Source: Algibacillus agarilyticus (GTDB taxonomy: Bacteria > Pseudomonadota > Gammaproteobacteria > Enterobacterales > Alteromonadaceae). From it: a stretch of 64,000 nt of DNA. The notes beneath the pieces are model-generated. The model was not told the DNA's origin. It made no database searches and worked only from the letters and a program-made list of their open reading frames with translations. Below are positions 39,567 through 48,955 of this stretch, one piece after another (the first letter of the stretch is position 1; every line of letters starts with the position of its first letter). Made by a program: the position numbers and the translations under genes. The stretch is from contig NZ_QMED01000015.1 of assembly GCF_003286125.1 (NCBI RefSeq), positions 1 to 64,000 on the forward strand, read 5' to 3'.

Positions 39567-39964
39567 ATTGATTCAATCGCTGCAGCATACACTTTTGCTG
39601 CAGTCTGATCCTAAATTCATTGCAAAATACGTAGTCAGAACCTCTCGGCGATACACCTCTCTTATCTTTTTTTTGCACTATTCCTGCTGTTTACATCGCT
39701 AATATTTATCACCTTTTAACGTTGTTAACCTGTTGTACATCCTGTTAACTGTTTATTAAAGACGCTGATATTATTATAGTGTTAACCGATTTTATCTTAA
39801 TGAATTTGGTAATGGCTTTCATATAATTGAATATTTAAATATAATTTAATGTTTTTATACTCAGATAAGCTGAGTACAGTAGATGATCTTAATGATGAAC
39901 CCACGCTATTTTTAATCTTTATGGGTTTTATTCGGCAATTTGATGGTTAAATAAGGTGTGTTTT
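39567..39964 (+). promoter_or_regulatory. upstream control region of the ebo cluster
   Basis: About 400 AT-rich bases without a gene. GTTAAC occurs three times (39724, 39744, 39781), the first two as parts of GTTAACCTGTT / GTTAACTGTT. TACTCAG-ATAAG-CTGAGTA (39858-39876) is a perfect 7-bp inverted repeat. These are candidate regulator sites or a leader hairpin. No certain -35/-10 pair was assigned. Confidence 0.45.
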
Positions 39965-41122
39965 ATGCAAGAACGTTCAATAAATCAGCAGGTTACGGTA
40001 AGTTTTAATTACCCTGTTTTATTTACTCAAGATGCTTTTTCAATTGATAACCATCACCTTGCTAATTTAGTGTCGACCGATGGGCGTAAATCAGCTCGCA
40101 TGCTCGTGGTGATAGACGAAAATGTATTTACTCATCATCCACACATGATTACTCAGCTCAAATGCTATGCCCTCGCGCACAAAATTGATTTAGTTAAAAA
40201 ACCGTTAGTGGTTACGGGTGGCGAAAAAATTAAAACTCAAGACCCCGTACTTGAACATATTTATCAGGTGGTGGCGGATGAAAAGATAGATCGTCATTCT
40301 TATATCTTAGTTATTGGTGGCGGAGCCGTCGTTGATGCGGTTGGTTATGCCGCGGCGACTGCACATCGTGGCATTCGTCTTATTAGGATGCCTAGCACGG
40401 TGTTAGCGCAAAACGATGCGGGTATTGGTGTAAAAAATGGGGTTAATTATTTAGGTCGTAAAAATTATTTAGGTTGTTTCACCCCGCCTTATGCTGTCAT
40501 CAACGATCATAATCTACTGTCTACTTTATCTGCACGTGACAAACGCGCTGGTATGGCAGAAGCGGTTAAAGTCGCTTTAATTAAATCGCCTGATTTTTTT
40601 AATGAGCTTTATACCAATCGACACGCACTGGCTGCTTTTGAAGATGACGCTGTGCAATCGATGATTTATCGTTGCGCTGAATTACATTTAGATCATATTG
40701 CTAACAGCGGCGACCCCTTTGAAATGGGGTCAGCTCGGCCGCTTGATTTTGGTCATTGGTCTGCTCACAAATTAGAAGCGCTTTCTGAATATCGAATTCG
40801 TCATGGCGAGGCTGTTGCTATCGGCATTGCACTAGATGCCTTGTACTCTTGCCGTCAAGGCATGATCAGCGAGCAACAAAATAATCAAATTTGGCAATTA
40901 TTACTAGATTTAGGTTTTGAATTAACCTGTCCTGAATTACAAACATTAGATGTAACGGCTTCTCTTGAAGAGTTTCGTGAGCATTTAGGCGGTGTGTTAT
41001 GCATCACGTTGTTAACCCATATTGGTGCTGCGATAGAAGTTAATCAAATTGATAGTCAATGCATGCAAGCCTGTGCTGATTTTTTAAGCGCAAGCCAAGC
41101 TCAAAAAATACAGACACCTTAA
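39965..41122 (+). CDS. eboD: EboD, 3-dehydroquinate synthase-like protein
   Basis: About 385 aa, of the sugar-phosphate cyclase superfamily. NAD-binding VIGGGAVVDAVGYAAAT and the metal ligands of dehydroquinate synthase are kept: Glu in GMAEAVKV, His in DFGHWSAH and His in RHGEAVAIG. It may therefore be catalytically active, though the ebo reaction is unknown and a housekeeping aroB role is unlikely in this setting. Start: the ATG with AAGG 8 bp upstream, rather than the GTG three codons before. It is the first gene of the six-gene ebo cluster. Confidence 0.88.
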   Translation: MQERSINQQVTVSFNYPVLFTQDAFSIDNHHLANLVSTDGRKSARMLVVIDENVFTHHPHMITQLKCYALAHKIDLVKKPLVVTGGEKIKTQDPVLEHIYQVVADEKIDRHSYILVIGGGAVVDAVGYAAATAHRGIRLIRMPSTVLAQNDAGIGVKNGVNYLGRKNYLGCFTPPYAVINDHNLLSTLSARDKRAGMAEAVKVALIKSPDFFNELYTNRHALAAFEDDAVQSMIYRCAELHLDHIANSGDPFEMGSARPLDFGHWSAHKLEALSEYRIRHGEAVAIGIALDALYSCRQGMISEQQNNQIWQLLLDLGFELTCPELQTLDVTASLEEFREHLGGVLCITLLTHIGAAIEVNQIDSQCMQACADFLSASQAQKIQTP

Positions 41123-41214
41123 TTCATGCATCCGAATTCAAACATAAAGCAGTTGGCGTGCGATAACCAAAAGTGTATGGTTTAGCCCGCTTTTTTATTT
41201 TTTAGGATATATGA

Positions 41215-42087
41215 GTGTCGTCATCTTTTTCTCAATTAGCCCGACTTATTAGGCTACCGAACACGTTTACAGTGGTTTCAAATGTACTCGCAGCGAGTAT
41301 GATCGCTTCGCAAATGTATTTAAATTTGCTGGATGTCCTGTTATTAATCTCGATTAGCATGTGCTTGTACCATGGCGGCATGATCCTAAATGATTGCTTA
41401 GATGTAGAAGAAGATAAGCAATCAAGACCGTCAAGACCTATCCCAAGTGGTGCAATCCCATTGCATCAAGCCTGGGTTGCCTCGATTGCTTTATTCGTTT
41501 TAGGTTTAAGCATGGCATGGCATTTTGGCCTGCATACGTTTGCAGTCAGTTGTGCATTGCTCGTCAGCATTGTTACCTATAATGTGTTATCTCGTGAAAA
41601 GTTAATCGGCTGTGTCGTGATGGGGCTTTGTCGGTCATTAAATTGGCTTATGGTCTTAGCGGCGTTTGATGTAATGGCTGAATATGCGCATTTTGCGCTT
41701 TTTGTCGGGTTATATGTTGTTGCACTCACGTTGTTTAGTCGTGACGAAACACAAGCTAATCGTAAAGGTTTAGCTTATGTAGCCATGGCCATATTGGTGT
41801 GTTCAGCGATTGGTTTATTGCTGGTATTGCAAATAACACAAGCGGTCAGTCTATTGACGTATGTAGTGGTAGCGGCAGGCCTCGCGCTTTTGTCGTACAA
41901 AATAATTAAACTGCAACAAGACTACACCCCTGCCAATATTCAAGCCATGGTTATGACCTTAGTATTAGGATTAATTCCTATTGATGCGGCCTTAACGTTA
42001 ATGGCGGGCTATCCATTAGCGGCATTACTTATTGTTGCTTTAATAGTCCCGAGTAAAATATTAGCTAAACGCTTTTATGTGACCTAA
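41215..42087 (+). CDS. eboC: EboC, UbiA-like prenyltransferase
   Basis: 290-aa polytopic membrane protein (about eight or nine helices). The first Asp-rich motif of UbiA enzymes is intact: NDCLDVEEDKQSRPSRPIPSG without its last residues near 58-78. The second is weaker (LFSRDETQANRKG near 178). It should attach a prenyl group to an unknown acceptor at the inner membrane. The start is GTG with AGGA 7 bp upstream; an ATG 4 bp earlier is out of frame. Starts 92 bp after eboD. Confidence 0.88.
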   Translation: MSSSFSQLARLIRLPNTFTVVSNVLAASMIASQMYLNLLDVLLLISISMCLYHGGMILNDCLDVEEDKQSRPSRPIPSGAIPLHQAWVASIALFVLGLSMAWHFGLHTFAVSCALLVSIVTYNVLSREKLIGCVVMGLCRSLNWLMVLAAFDVMAEYAHFALFVGLYVVALTLFSRDETQANRKGLAYVAMAILVCSAIGLLLVLQITQAVSLLTYVVVAAGLALLSYKIIKLQQDYTPANIQAMVMTLVLGLIPIDAALTLMAGYPLAALLIVALIVPSKILAKRFYVT

Positions 42088-42112
42088 ATTTTAGAGACAG
42101 TAATCAATCGAT

Positions 42113-42952
42113 ATGACGCAAATGACGATAAATTTACTTGATGTTTTAAAGCAACACAGCGCAGACGGTGAATGGCAATGGTTTGATAAAAAGTTAACGG
42201 CGTTAGCTAACATTAACGCTGATTTAAACTTGCTCGATATTCCACTGGCTATGGCGCGTCGTAAGATGGGTCATATATCAATAACGCACCCTGAATTAAG
42301 TCACTGGTATACGGATGATGTTGCCCGTATCGTACTGTTACAAAAGGCAACAGAAACTTATTTAGGCGATGAAGTCTCGTTGATTATGCGTGCTTATCAA
42401 CAAGGTGATGAGCACGAAAAAGAAACGATTATCCGAGGTTTATGCTTTGTCGATCAGCAAGGTGACTTAATCGAACTGGCGCTAGATGCATGCCGTACGA
42501 ATATGTCGACGATGATGAGTACAATTGCTTTTAATAACCCGTTTCCTGCGCGTTATTTTCCTGAACATGAATTTAACCAAATGGTGTTAAAGTCATTGTT
42601 TATGGGGCTTGATATCGACAGAGTACAAGGCTTAGCAGAGCGCACTAATGAATCGCTATCGCGCATGACATACGATTTTTTACGTGAACGCATTGCCGCG
42701 AGTCGCCCTTTACCTAAAACGATTTGGTTAGCGATCCGTATTGTCGATGTTGATGACGCATTTGAAATTTTTCAAACGTATTTAATCAGTGATGATGAAG
42801 CCCATCGTCACTTTGTGTTGACGGCTTTGTTGCAGCAGTTGGCGACAAACCCTAGTTTAATTGAACGAATAGAAACTCACCATCCGCAAGAATCTAATGC
42901 TCAGATTTTAGCGCTTATAAATAAAACAAAACAACTTTCAAACGGTGAATAA
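42113..42952 (+). CDS. eboA: EboA domain-containing protein
   Basis: 279 aa, all-helical soluble protein with no known catalytic motif. Conserved-looking stretches are RRKMGHISI, LIMRAYQQGDEHEKETIIRG (helical pairs) and NPFPARYFPEHEFNQMVLKS near residue 142. Assigned as EboA from its length, helical nature and place between eboC and eboB. It may be an adaptor for the other Ebo proteins; function unknown. Confidence 0.82.
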   Translation: MTQMTINLLDVLKQHSADGEWQWFDKKLTALANINADLNLLDIPLAMARRKMGHISITHPELSHWYTDDVARIVLLQKATETYLGDEVSLIMRAYQQGDEHEKETIIRGLCFVDQQGDLIELALDACRTNMSTMMSTIAFNNPFPARYFPEHEFNQMVLKSLFMGLDIDRVQGLAERTNESLSRMTYDFLRERIAASRPLPKTIWLAIRIVDVDDAFEIFQTYLISDDEAHRHFVLTALLQQLATNPSLIERIETHHPQESNAQILALINKTKQLSNGE

Positions 42953-42953
42953 C

Positions 42954-43835
42954 ATGAAATACTTCGAACCGCATATTCATATGGTTTCGCGCACAACCGA
43001 CGATTATCAAAACATGGCCGCAGCAGGAGTTATCGGTGTGGTTGAACCTGCTTTTTGGCAAGGTCAACCCCGAACTAATGTCGGCACTTTTATTGATTAT
43101 TTTGACATGCTCATTGGTTGGGAGCGTTTTCGTGCCAGTCAGTTTGGTATTCGTCATTACTGTACGATGGGGTTAAACCCCAAAGAAGCAAATTATAAAG
43201 AATTAGCCGAAGAGGTCATGAAAGTGTTACCGCGTTACATGGCTAAAGACGGTGTTGTGGCGGTGGGTGAAATCGGTTATGACGATATCAACCCAACGGA
43301 AGAGCGCTTTTTTGCCGAGCAACTCGAAATGGCAAAAGAATTTGAATTACCCGTGTTGGTGCATACCCCACATCGAGACAAAGTTGAAGGTACCAAGCGT
43401 ACACTCGCCTTAGTTAAAGAAATTGGCATTGACCCTGAAATGGTTGTGGTTGATCACTTAAACGAAATCACGATTGAAATGGCAATCGAAGCTGGTGTTT
43501 GGACTGGGCATTCTGTTTACCCTGAAACTAAAATGTCTGAAAGCCGCATGATTGATATCTTAAAGCGTTATGGTACTAACAAAATGATGGTTAATAGCGC
43601 TGCCGATTGGGGAGTTAGTGATCCGCTCAAAGTACCTAAAGTGGGCACCGCTATGTTGCAGTCTGGCTTTACTGAACAAGATGTCGAAAAAGTATTATTT
43701 GCGAATCCCATTAACTTTTTTGCTCAAAGCGGCCGTATTAGCATTGAAGAAGTAACGCGACCTTTAATTGATCAAACCAAATTGTATGAAGAAAACTCAG
43801 CTTTACGCGGTCAAACACCGGTGGTTGAAAAATAA
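42954..43835 (+). CDS. eboB: EboB, TatD-like metal-dependent hydrolase
   Basis: 293 aa, an amidohydrolase-fold protein. The metal ligands are seen as HIH in YFEPHIHMVS, Glu in VAVGEIGYDD, His in VLVHTPHRD, His in VVVDHLNE and Asp in NSAADWG. The substrate is unknown. The ATG is 1 bp after the eboA stop, with GGTGA upstream. Its stop overlaps the eboE start (TAATG), so translation is probably coupled. Confidence 0.88.
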   Translation: MKYFEPHIHMVSRTTDDYQNMAAAGVIGVVEPAFWQGQPRTNVGTFIDYFDMLIGWERFRASQFGIRHYCTMGLNPKEANYKELAEEVMKVLPRYMAKDGVVAVGEIGYDDINPTEERFFAEQLEMAKEFELPVLVHTPHRDKVEGTKRTLALVKEIGIDPEMVVVDHLNEITIEMAIEAGVWTGHSVYPETKMSESRMIDILKRYGTNKMMVNSAADWGVSDPLKVPKVGTAMLQSGFTEQDVEKVLFANPINFFAQSGRISIEEVTRPLIDQTKLYEENSALRGQTPVVEK

Positions 43836-45070
43836 TGCAATGGCTCGCCGACGAAATTGCTTACTGCGCTAATGTGCATCCTGGGATCACAGCCGCTGAA
43901 ATAGAAAGTAATATTAAGGCGATAACCCGTGAGGTGCGCGAACATACCCAACTTGCCTCGCTCAATGCGGGGTTGTGGTTATGTGAAGCGGCGGCAATTG
44001 AATATATGCAACCTGATGCTTTGCTCAGGTTGAAAAATACGCTGGCCGATTCGGGGTTAAAAGCGGTTACGCTTAATGGATTTCCACAACATAATTTTCA
44101 TCAACCGGTAGTGAAAGAGGCGGTTTATTTACCCACTTGGGCGCAAGCGGCTCGTTTAGATTACACACAACAACTGGCTACGTTGCTTGCGCAGCTACTA
44201 CCCGACGACGAGGTAGAAGGCACTATATCTACGTTGCCTTTAGGCTATCGTCATCACTGGACACCGGAATTAACTCATCAGGCTTGCTTAAAATTAGTTC
44301 AATATTGTTTGCACGCGGCTCACCTTGAGCAGCAATGTGGTAAGCGGATCCGCCTTTGCTTAGAAATGGAACCAGGTTGTGTGCTCGAAACGACCGATCA
44401 AGTGATTGCGTTGTTTCATCAAGATTTACCGCGCGCTTGCAAAGAAATGGACGTTGATACTGTTCTGTTGTCGCGTTATTTAGGTTTATGTTTCGATGTT
44501 TGCCATCAAGCGGTGATGCAAGAAGATATTGCCGATGTATTAGCACGAATCAACGCTGCCGATATTATTATTGGTAAAGTTCAAGTGTCTGCTGCTTTAA
44601 TAGCGCCTGAGCCCGATAAAATGTTAACCACCTTACAACATTTTGCCGAACCAAAATATTTGCACCAAGTTACAACATATAACCAGCAAGGTGAGTTGAT
44701 TTTTTGTGATGACTTATCGATTGCTTTAGCGGATGCGTATTTTCCAAGAGAAGCGCCGTGGTTTATTCATTATCATGTGCCGATCCAAAGCAGCGATGTG
44801 GTTGCTCGTGAAGCCAATGAAACGAGTGATCCCAGTGAGTGTGTACTCATTAATACATGTTCTGCTATTCAAACTTTTTTTAGTGCTATTTCTTTGTTTT
44901 CGCACAAGCCACATATCGAGATCGAAACTTACACATGGCATGTTTTGCCTGATCAGCTCAGGCCTAAAACCAATGATGATTTAATAACGGGATTAAGTCG
45001 AGAGCATGCGTGGTTAGCAAATGTGTTAAACGACCTTGATTTATTAGCGCCAAGCAAACATAAAAAATAG
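43835..45070 (+). CDS. eboE: EboE, metabolite traffic protein (TIM barrel)
   Basis: 411 aa, resembling xylose-isomerase-like TIM-barrel proteins. LCLEMEPGCVLET near residue 170 and LGLCFDVCHQAV near residue 212 look like the beta-strand ends that hold metal ligands (Glu, Asp, His). The family is annotated as a metabolite traffic protein from its cluster. It overlaps eboB by 1 bp. Confidence 0.87.
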   Translation: MQWLADEIAYCANVHPGITAAEIESNIKAITREVREHTQLASLNAGLWLCEAAAIEYMQPDALLRLKNTLADSGLKAVTLNGFPQHNFHQPVVKEAVYLPTWAQAARLDYTQQLATLLAQLLPDDEVEGTISTLPLGYRHHWTPELTHQACLKLVQYCLHAAHLEQQCGKRIRLCLEMEPGCVLETTDQVIALFHQDLPRACKEMDVDTVLLSRYLGLCFDVCHQAVMQEDIADVLARINAADIIIGKVQVSAALIAPEPDKMLTTLQHFAEPKYLHQVTTYNQQGELIFCDDLSIALADAYFPREAPWFIHYHVPIQSSDVVAREANETSDPSECVLINTCSAIQTFFSAISLFSHKPHIEIETYTWHVLPDQLRPKTNDDLITGLSREHAWLANVLNDLDLLAPSKHKK

Positions 45071-45103
45071 GCGTGTGTTTGTCGCCTTTTTTCTGAGTAA
45101 ATT

Positions 45104-46477
45104 ATGCAAAAAAATAAACAATTAGTTGTACTGGATGTTGTCGGTTTAAGTGTTTCACTCTTAGGCGAAAACACGCCTAACATAAATCGCTATATTGCCC
45201 AAAATGAAGTAAGCCCTATGGGGGAAGTTTTTCCGGCGGTGACAACGACAGCGCAAGCGTCTATGTTGACTGGGGTGCAACCTCAACATCATGGCATTGT
45301 GGGTAATGGTTGGTACGAACGTGATTTTGCCGAAGTCATGTTTTGGAAGCAATCAAATAAATTGGTACAAGGCGACAAAGTTTGGGATCACCTTAAAAGC
45401 GCGGATCCGGCCTTTAAATGTTCAAAATTATTTTGGTGGTACAACATGTACGCCAATGTGGATAATTCTATTACACCGCGCCCACATTATCCGGCGGATG
45501 GTCGAAAAATTATAGATTTATATTCCACTCCAAACGGCTTGCATCAATCTATTGAAAGTGAAATTGGTCAATTTCCCTTTTTTAACTTCTGGGGACCCAA
45601 AGCGGGCATACAATCAAGCCAATGGATAGCTAAGGCGGCTATGATTGAATTCAGCAAAAATCAGCCTAATTTACAACTTGTGTATTTACCGCACCTTGAT
45701 TATTGCTTGCAAAAAGTAGGGCCAAGCGATCCATCCGTCGCGATTGAATTACAAGCTATTGACGCCGTCGTGGGGGAGTTGATCGATTTTTATCAAGCTG
45801 CGGGTGCCGATGTGGCGATCGTATCAGAATACGGAATGAATGAGGTTAGTCAGCCTATCCATATTAATCGCATACTGCGTGAAGCCGGTTACATCACCAT
45901 TCGTGACTCTTTAACTTGGGAAATGCTTGACCCAGGCGCTTGTAAAGCCTTTGCGGTTGCCGATCATCAAGTGGCGCATGTGTATATAAACGATGCGAGC
46001 TTAAAGCAACAAGTCAAAACATTGCTCAGCCAAACGGCTGGTATTGCACAAGTACTTGATGCGGATGAAAAACAACAGTTTAATGTTGATCACGAACGCG
46101 CGGGTGATTTAATTGTTATTGCCGAACCCGATCGTTGGTTTACCTATTATTACTGGTTAGATGATAAAAAAGCGCCCGATTTTGCATCAACGGTTGATAT
46201 ACATCGCAAGCCGGGTTATGACCCTGCTGAAATGTTTGTTGATCCCAAATTAACGTTACCCATGGCGCGTGTGATCTGGCGATTAATTCAGAAAAAGCTG
46301 GGCTTTAGAATGTTAATGGATGTGATCCCGTTGCAGGCCGACATGATTAAAGGCAGCCATGGTCGTTTAGCACAAAGCCCTGAAGAAGGCGCGTTAGTTA
46401 TATTGCCAGCTGCATTAATGCGCAAAAACATAAACATGCCAGATATCGCCGATATCATTAAACAATATTATGTTTAA
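45104..46477 (+). CDS. eboF: EboF, alkaline phosphatase-superfamily nucleotide pyrophosphatase-like protein
   Basis: 457 aa, of the phosphodiesterase/alkaline phosphatase fold. VVLDVVGLS gives the first metal Asp, AVTTTAQASMLTG the nucleophile Thr, and LPHLDY, SEYGMNEV and DHQVAHVY further metal-binding parts. No signal peptide is visible, so it probably acts in the cytoplasm unless anchored by partners. It ends the ebo cluster; a terminator follows. Related to phosphonoacetate hydrolase / NPP enzymes. Confidence 0.87.
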   Translation: MQKNKQLVVLDVVGLSVSLLGENTPNINRYIAQNEVSPMGEVFPAVTTTAQASMLTGVQPQHHGIVGNGWYERDFAEVMFWKQSNKLVQGDKVWDHLKSADPAFKCSKLFWWYNMYANVDNSITPRPHYPADGRKIIDLYSTPNGLHQSIESEIGQFPFFNFWGPKAGIQSSQWIAKAAMIEFSKNQPNLQLVYLPHLDYCLQKVGPSDPSVAIELQAIDAVVGELIDFYQAAGADVAIVSEYGMNEVSQPIHINRILREAGYITIRDSLTWEMLDPGACKAFAVADHQVAHVYINDASLKQQVKTLLSQTAGIAQVLDADEKQQFNVDHERAGDLIVIAEPDRWFTYYYWLDDKKAPDFASTVDIHRKPGYDPAEMFVDPKLTLPMARVIWRLIQKKLGFRMLMDVIPLQADMIKGSHGRLAQSPEEGALVILPAALMRKNINMPDIADIIKQYYV

Positions 46478-46516
46478 GTCATCAATACACATTATTTAGC
46501 GGTGTTATAGCCGCTT

Positions 46517-46544
46517 GTTAACGCCTCTGCCTCGTTAACTTTTT
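46517..46544 (+). terminator. terminator of the ebo cluster
   Basis: GTTAACG and CGTTAAC form a 7-bp stem around a 9-nt loop, followed by five T, 40 bp past the eboF stop. Confidence 0.6.
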
Positions 46545-46601
46545 AGAGCGTTATGATTGCTTGGTTTTTTGCTAAACTGAGTTTATACAATTTAATGTGG
46601 A

Positions 46602-47438
46602 ATGAGCATGTATTCACCATCAAAAATTAAACGCTTAAAGCCCTCGCCAACGTTAACGGCTGTGCAAGATAATGAGTCTAGCCTTTCGTTTGAAAACGAC
46701 GCTGATTACTATCAGCAATTGACTGATCTGCAATATCAATTGTTACTGATCCAGCAAGCCTATTTTCAGCAAGGCCGACGCGCTATTATTGTGTTTGAAG
46801 GTTGGGATGCCAGTGGTAAAGGCGGCGTTATCCGCCGGTTAACTGAAAAACTCGATCCTCGTGGTTTTATGGTGCATCCGATCGCAGCGCCCACGGCCGA
46901 TGAGCAAAGTCGACATTATTTATACCGTTTTCAAACTAAGTTACCAAAAGCTGGGCAAATCGCTATTTTTGATCGCAGTTATTATGGTCGGGTATTGGTT
47001 GAACGAGTTGAAGGTTTTGCAAGTAAGCCGCAATGGCAGCGTGCGTATCAAGAAATAAATGAATTTGAACGCCTATTAACCGATGATGGTGTCGTTATTA
47101 TTAAGCTATTTTTGCATATATCGCCAGAGCAACAACTCAAGCGGTTTGTCGAACGCTTGCACAATCCGCAAAAACATTGGAAATTAACGCAAGAAGATTT
47201 ACGCAACCGTGAGCAATGGCCAAACTATGAAAAAGCGATTAATAAAATGTTTAAACACACGAGTACTATCGCGGCAAATTGGCAGGTATTAAATGCGAAT
47301 AATAAAAAACAAACCCGCTTAAATGCCTTAAAAATCATTACACAATTGTTGGCGCAAGACGTTGATTTAACACCGCCGCCATTGGATGAAGAATTGGTTA
47401 AACAAGCTAATAAGTTACTGGGGTTAGACGATTTATAG
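46602..47438 (+). CDS. ppk2: polyphosphate kinase 2 family protein
   Basis: 278 aa. PPK2 motifs: Walker A FEGWDASGKGGVIRRL near residue 65, the lid-type FDRSYYGRVLVERVEGF near residue 123 and the Walker B-like VIIKLFLHIS. PPK2 enzymes phosphorylate nucleoside mono- or diphosphates with polyphosphate. Class I is suggested by one domain of this length, but the acceptor is uncertain. It lies after the ebo terminator and is expected to have its own promoter. Confidence 0.9.
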   Translation: MSMYSPSKIKRLKPSPTLTAVQDNESSLSFENDADYYQQLTDLQYQLLLIQQAYFQQGRRAIIVFEGWDASGKGGVIRRLTEKLDPRGFMVHPIAAPTADEQSRHYLYRFQTKLPKAGQIAIFDRSYYGRVLVERVEGFASKPQWQRAYQEINEFERLLTDDGVVIIKLFLHISPEQQLKRFVERLHNPQKHWKLTQEDLRNREQWPNYEKAINKMFKHTSTIAANWQVLNANNKKQTRLNALKIITQLLAQDVDLTPPPLDEELVKQANKLLGLDDL

Positions 47439-47582
47439 TCATGGTGGTTTAGGTGTGAAGCGACGTAAGTCACCGTTTTATGTGCCGGTATTTGGGTTAT
47501 ATCTTTTCCTGCTTACGCGGCTACGTCGTTAAACCAGTCTACATTATTGTGAAATATCAGAGTATTAAGTGAGTTATAAAAT

Positions 47583-47918
47583 ATGAAAATGAGTAAGATT
47601 TGCCAGCGTTTAAACGACAAGCTATTAGCCGCATTGACGATTATTGATGAAGAGGCAAAATTGGTTGAAGGGTATAGCCATTTAAGTCATACCGTTCAGT
47701 TTGATTGTTTTCCGGGGAGTTTGTTGGTGCAGTGTCACTTTGATGAAGATCAACAGGTTCGTGCCGCAAAAGGCTGTCATGTAGAAACTAAATTACAAAA
47801 ACGACTACATAAACTGTTATTGAAAAAAGGGATCTTGTTAAAAGAGCCAAAAAAGAATTTAAACTTGCAAGGCCCAGTACCTGTTATTCCGACAGAGCCT
47901 AAAGCCGATACGGTTTAA
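47583..47918 (+). CDS. conserved hypothetical protein
   Basis: 111 aa with no sure domain. DEEAKLVEGYSHLSHTVQF and FPGSLLVQCHF resemble a small family found in Shewanella and relatives, often mislabelled as Fis-type regulator although no helix-turn-helix is seen. The tail is Pro-rich. It is probably a single gene 144 bp downstream of ppk2. Confidence 0.6.
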   Translation: MKMSKICQRLNDKLLAALTIIDEEAKLVEGYSHLSHTVQFDCFPGSLLVQCHFDEDQQVRAAKGCHVETKLQKRLHKLLLKKGILLKEPKKNLNLQGPVPVIPTEPKADTV

Positions 47919-48051
47919 TTTTAAGCTGTTTTTTTAGAACAGTTTTCATATAAAAAGGTTTGAATCCTGCTCCGTTTTTTATTTTCAAGGTTCCGTCTTT
48001 CTTTTTAACTTTGCCACCACACGAGCATTAACACCGAACTAAAAAGCCGAA

Positions 48052-48795
48052 TCAAGCTGATTTTTGTTTATGTGCCTGTTCACGCATTTTACTGGGATGA
48101 ATGCCAAAATAGCGTTTGAATTGCTTGGTAAAATAGCTGTGATCGCTAAAACCCGTATCAAACGCTATTTCGGATATGGGCGTGTCGGTTTCGAGTAATA
48201 ACCAGCGCGCACTTTTTAATCTAACTTCATTAATAAATTGAGTTGGCGTTTTCGCGAGGTGTTTTTTAAAACGACGTTCTAACGCACTGACAGACAAATG
48301 TGAACGTTCTGCTAAATCTTTAAGTGCGATGTTACTGCGAAAGTTATTTCTGATGTATTCAATCGGGATTCGGATAGCATCAAAGGTTGCGAGCTCTTGT
48401 GATGATTTTTGAAAATGGCGGGTGATCCCGTAAGTGCCAATAGCTTCGCCTGTGTTATCTTTTAATATTCGCTTAGACGTCGAAAACCAAGCAAAACCAT
48501 TTTCATGATTTATATTCATTTCTAGTCGGTGTGTTATGGGTTCGCCTTTTAACACTTTTTGATCGTCAGCCATATACTGCTGGGCTAAATGCGGTGGGCA
48601 AAACTCTAAATCGGTTTTACCGTAGGCGTTTGCCGGCGATTTTAAATCGAAATGTTCTATAAAAAGATTGTTGACAAAGACCAGTCTACTTTGTGTATCT
48701 TTTATCCAAAATAGAATATCTGTAACAAGATCAAACACTTCGATAAGTTGCTTAACATTTAACTCGTCTAAAATCTTTCGATTTAAAGTTGCCAT
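48052..48795 (-). CDS. AraC family regulator with PAS sensor domain
   Basis: About 247 aa. An N-terminal PAS domain (about residues 15-130; FWIKDTQSRLVFVNNLFIEHF) replaces the usual cupin sensor. Two C-terminal helix-turn-helices follow: LKDLAERSHLSVSALERRFKKH and ISEIAFDTGFSDHSYFTKQFKR without end residues. It is divergent from the oxidoreductase-isomerase-MFS operon and probably controls it. The start is ATG at 48795; a GTG two codons upstream is in frame. Confidence 0.86.
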   Translation of the reverse strand: MATLNRKILDELNVKQLIEVFDLVTDILFWIKDTQSRLVFVNNLFIEHFDLKSPANAYGKTDLEFCPPHLAQQYMADDQKVLKGEPITHRLEMNINHENGFAWFSTSKRILKDNTGEAIGTYGITRHFQKSSQELATFDAIRIPIEYIRNNFRSNIALKDLAERSHLSVSALERRFKKHLAKTPTQFINEVRLKSARWLLLETDTPISEIAFDTGFSDHSYFTKQFKRYFGIHPSKMREQAHKQKSA

Positions 48796-48844
48796 TATCA
48801 CTTTCTCGCACTTTTTCGCTCTTTCTCTATTCGTTATCTATTAG

Positions 48845-48863
48845 GTAACGCCGAAATCGTTAC
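48845..48863. promoter_or_regulatory. candidate operator in a divergent promoter region
   Basis: GTAACG and CGTTAC form a perfect 6-bp inverted repeat around 7 nt, midway between the AraC-type gene and the oxidoreductase gene. It could bind a regulator; AraC proteins more often bind direct repeats, so the binder is open. Confidence 0.4.
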
Positions 48864-48955
48864 ATTATAAACCGATTTATTCATATTGAAACCTTTAGCT
48901 GCGCTATATAATTTGTAATGATTTTTTAACAAATTTTACGCGAGTTGGGCTAAAC

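Noticed and set aside
39965-41122. housekeeping aroB
   Set aside because: It is divergent from typical AroB in motif detail, and it heads the ebo cluster rather than lying beside aroK.
44229-44546. 105-codon minus-strand frame inside eboE
   Set aside because: Antisense shadow of a well-supported gene, no ribosome site.
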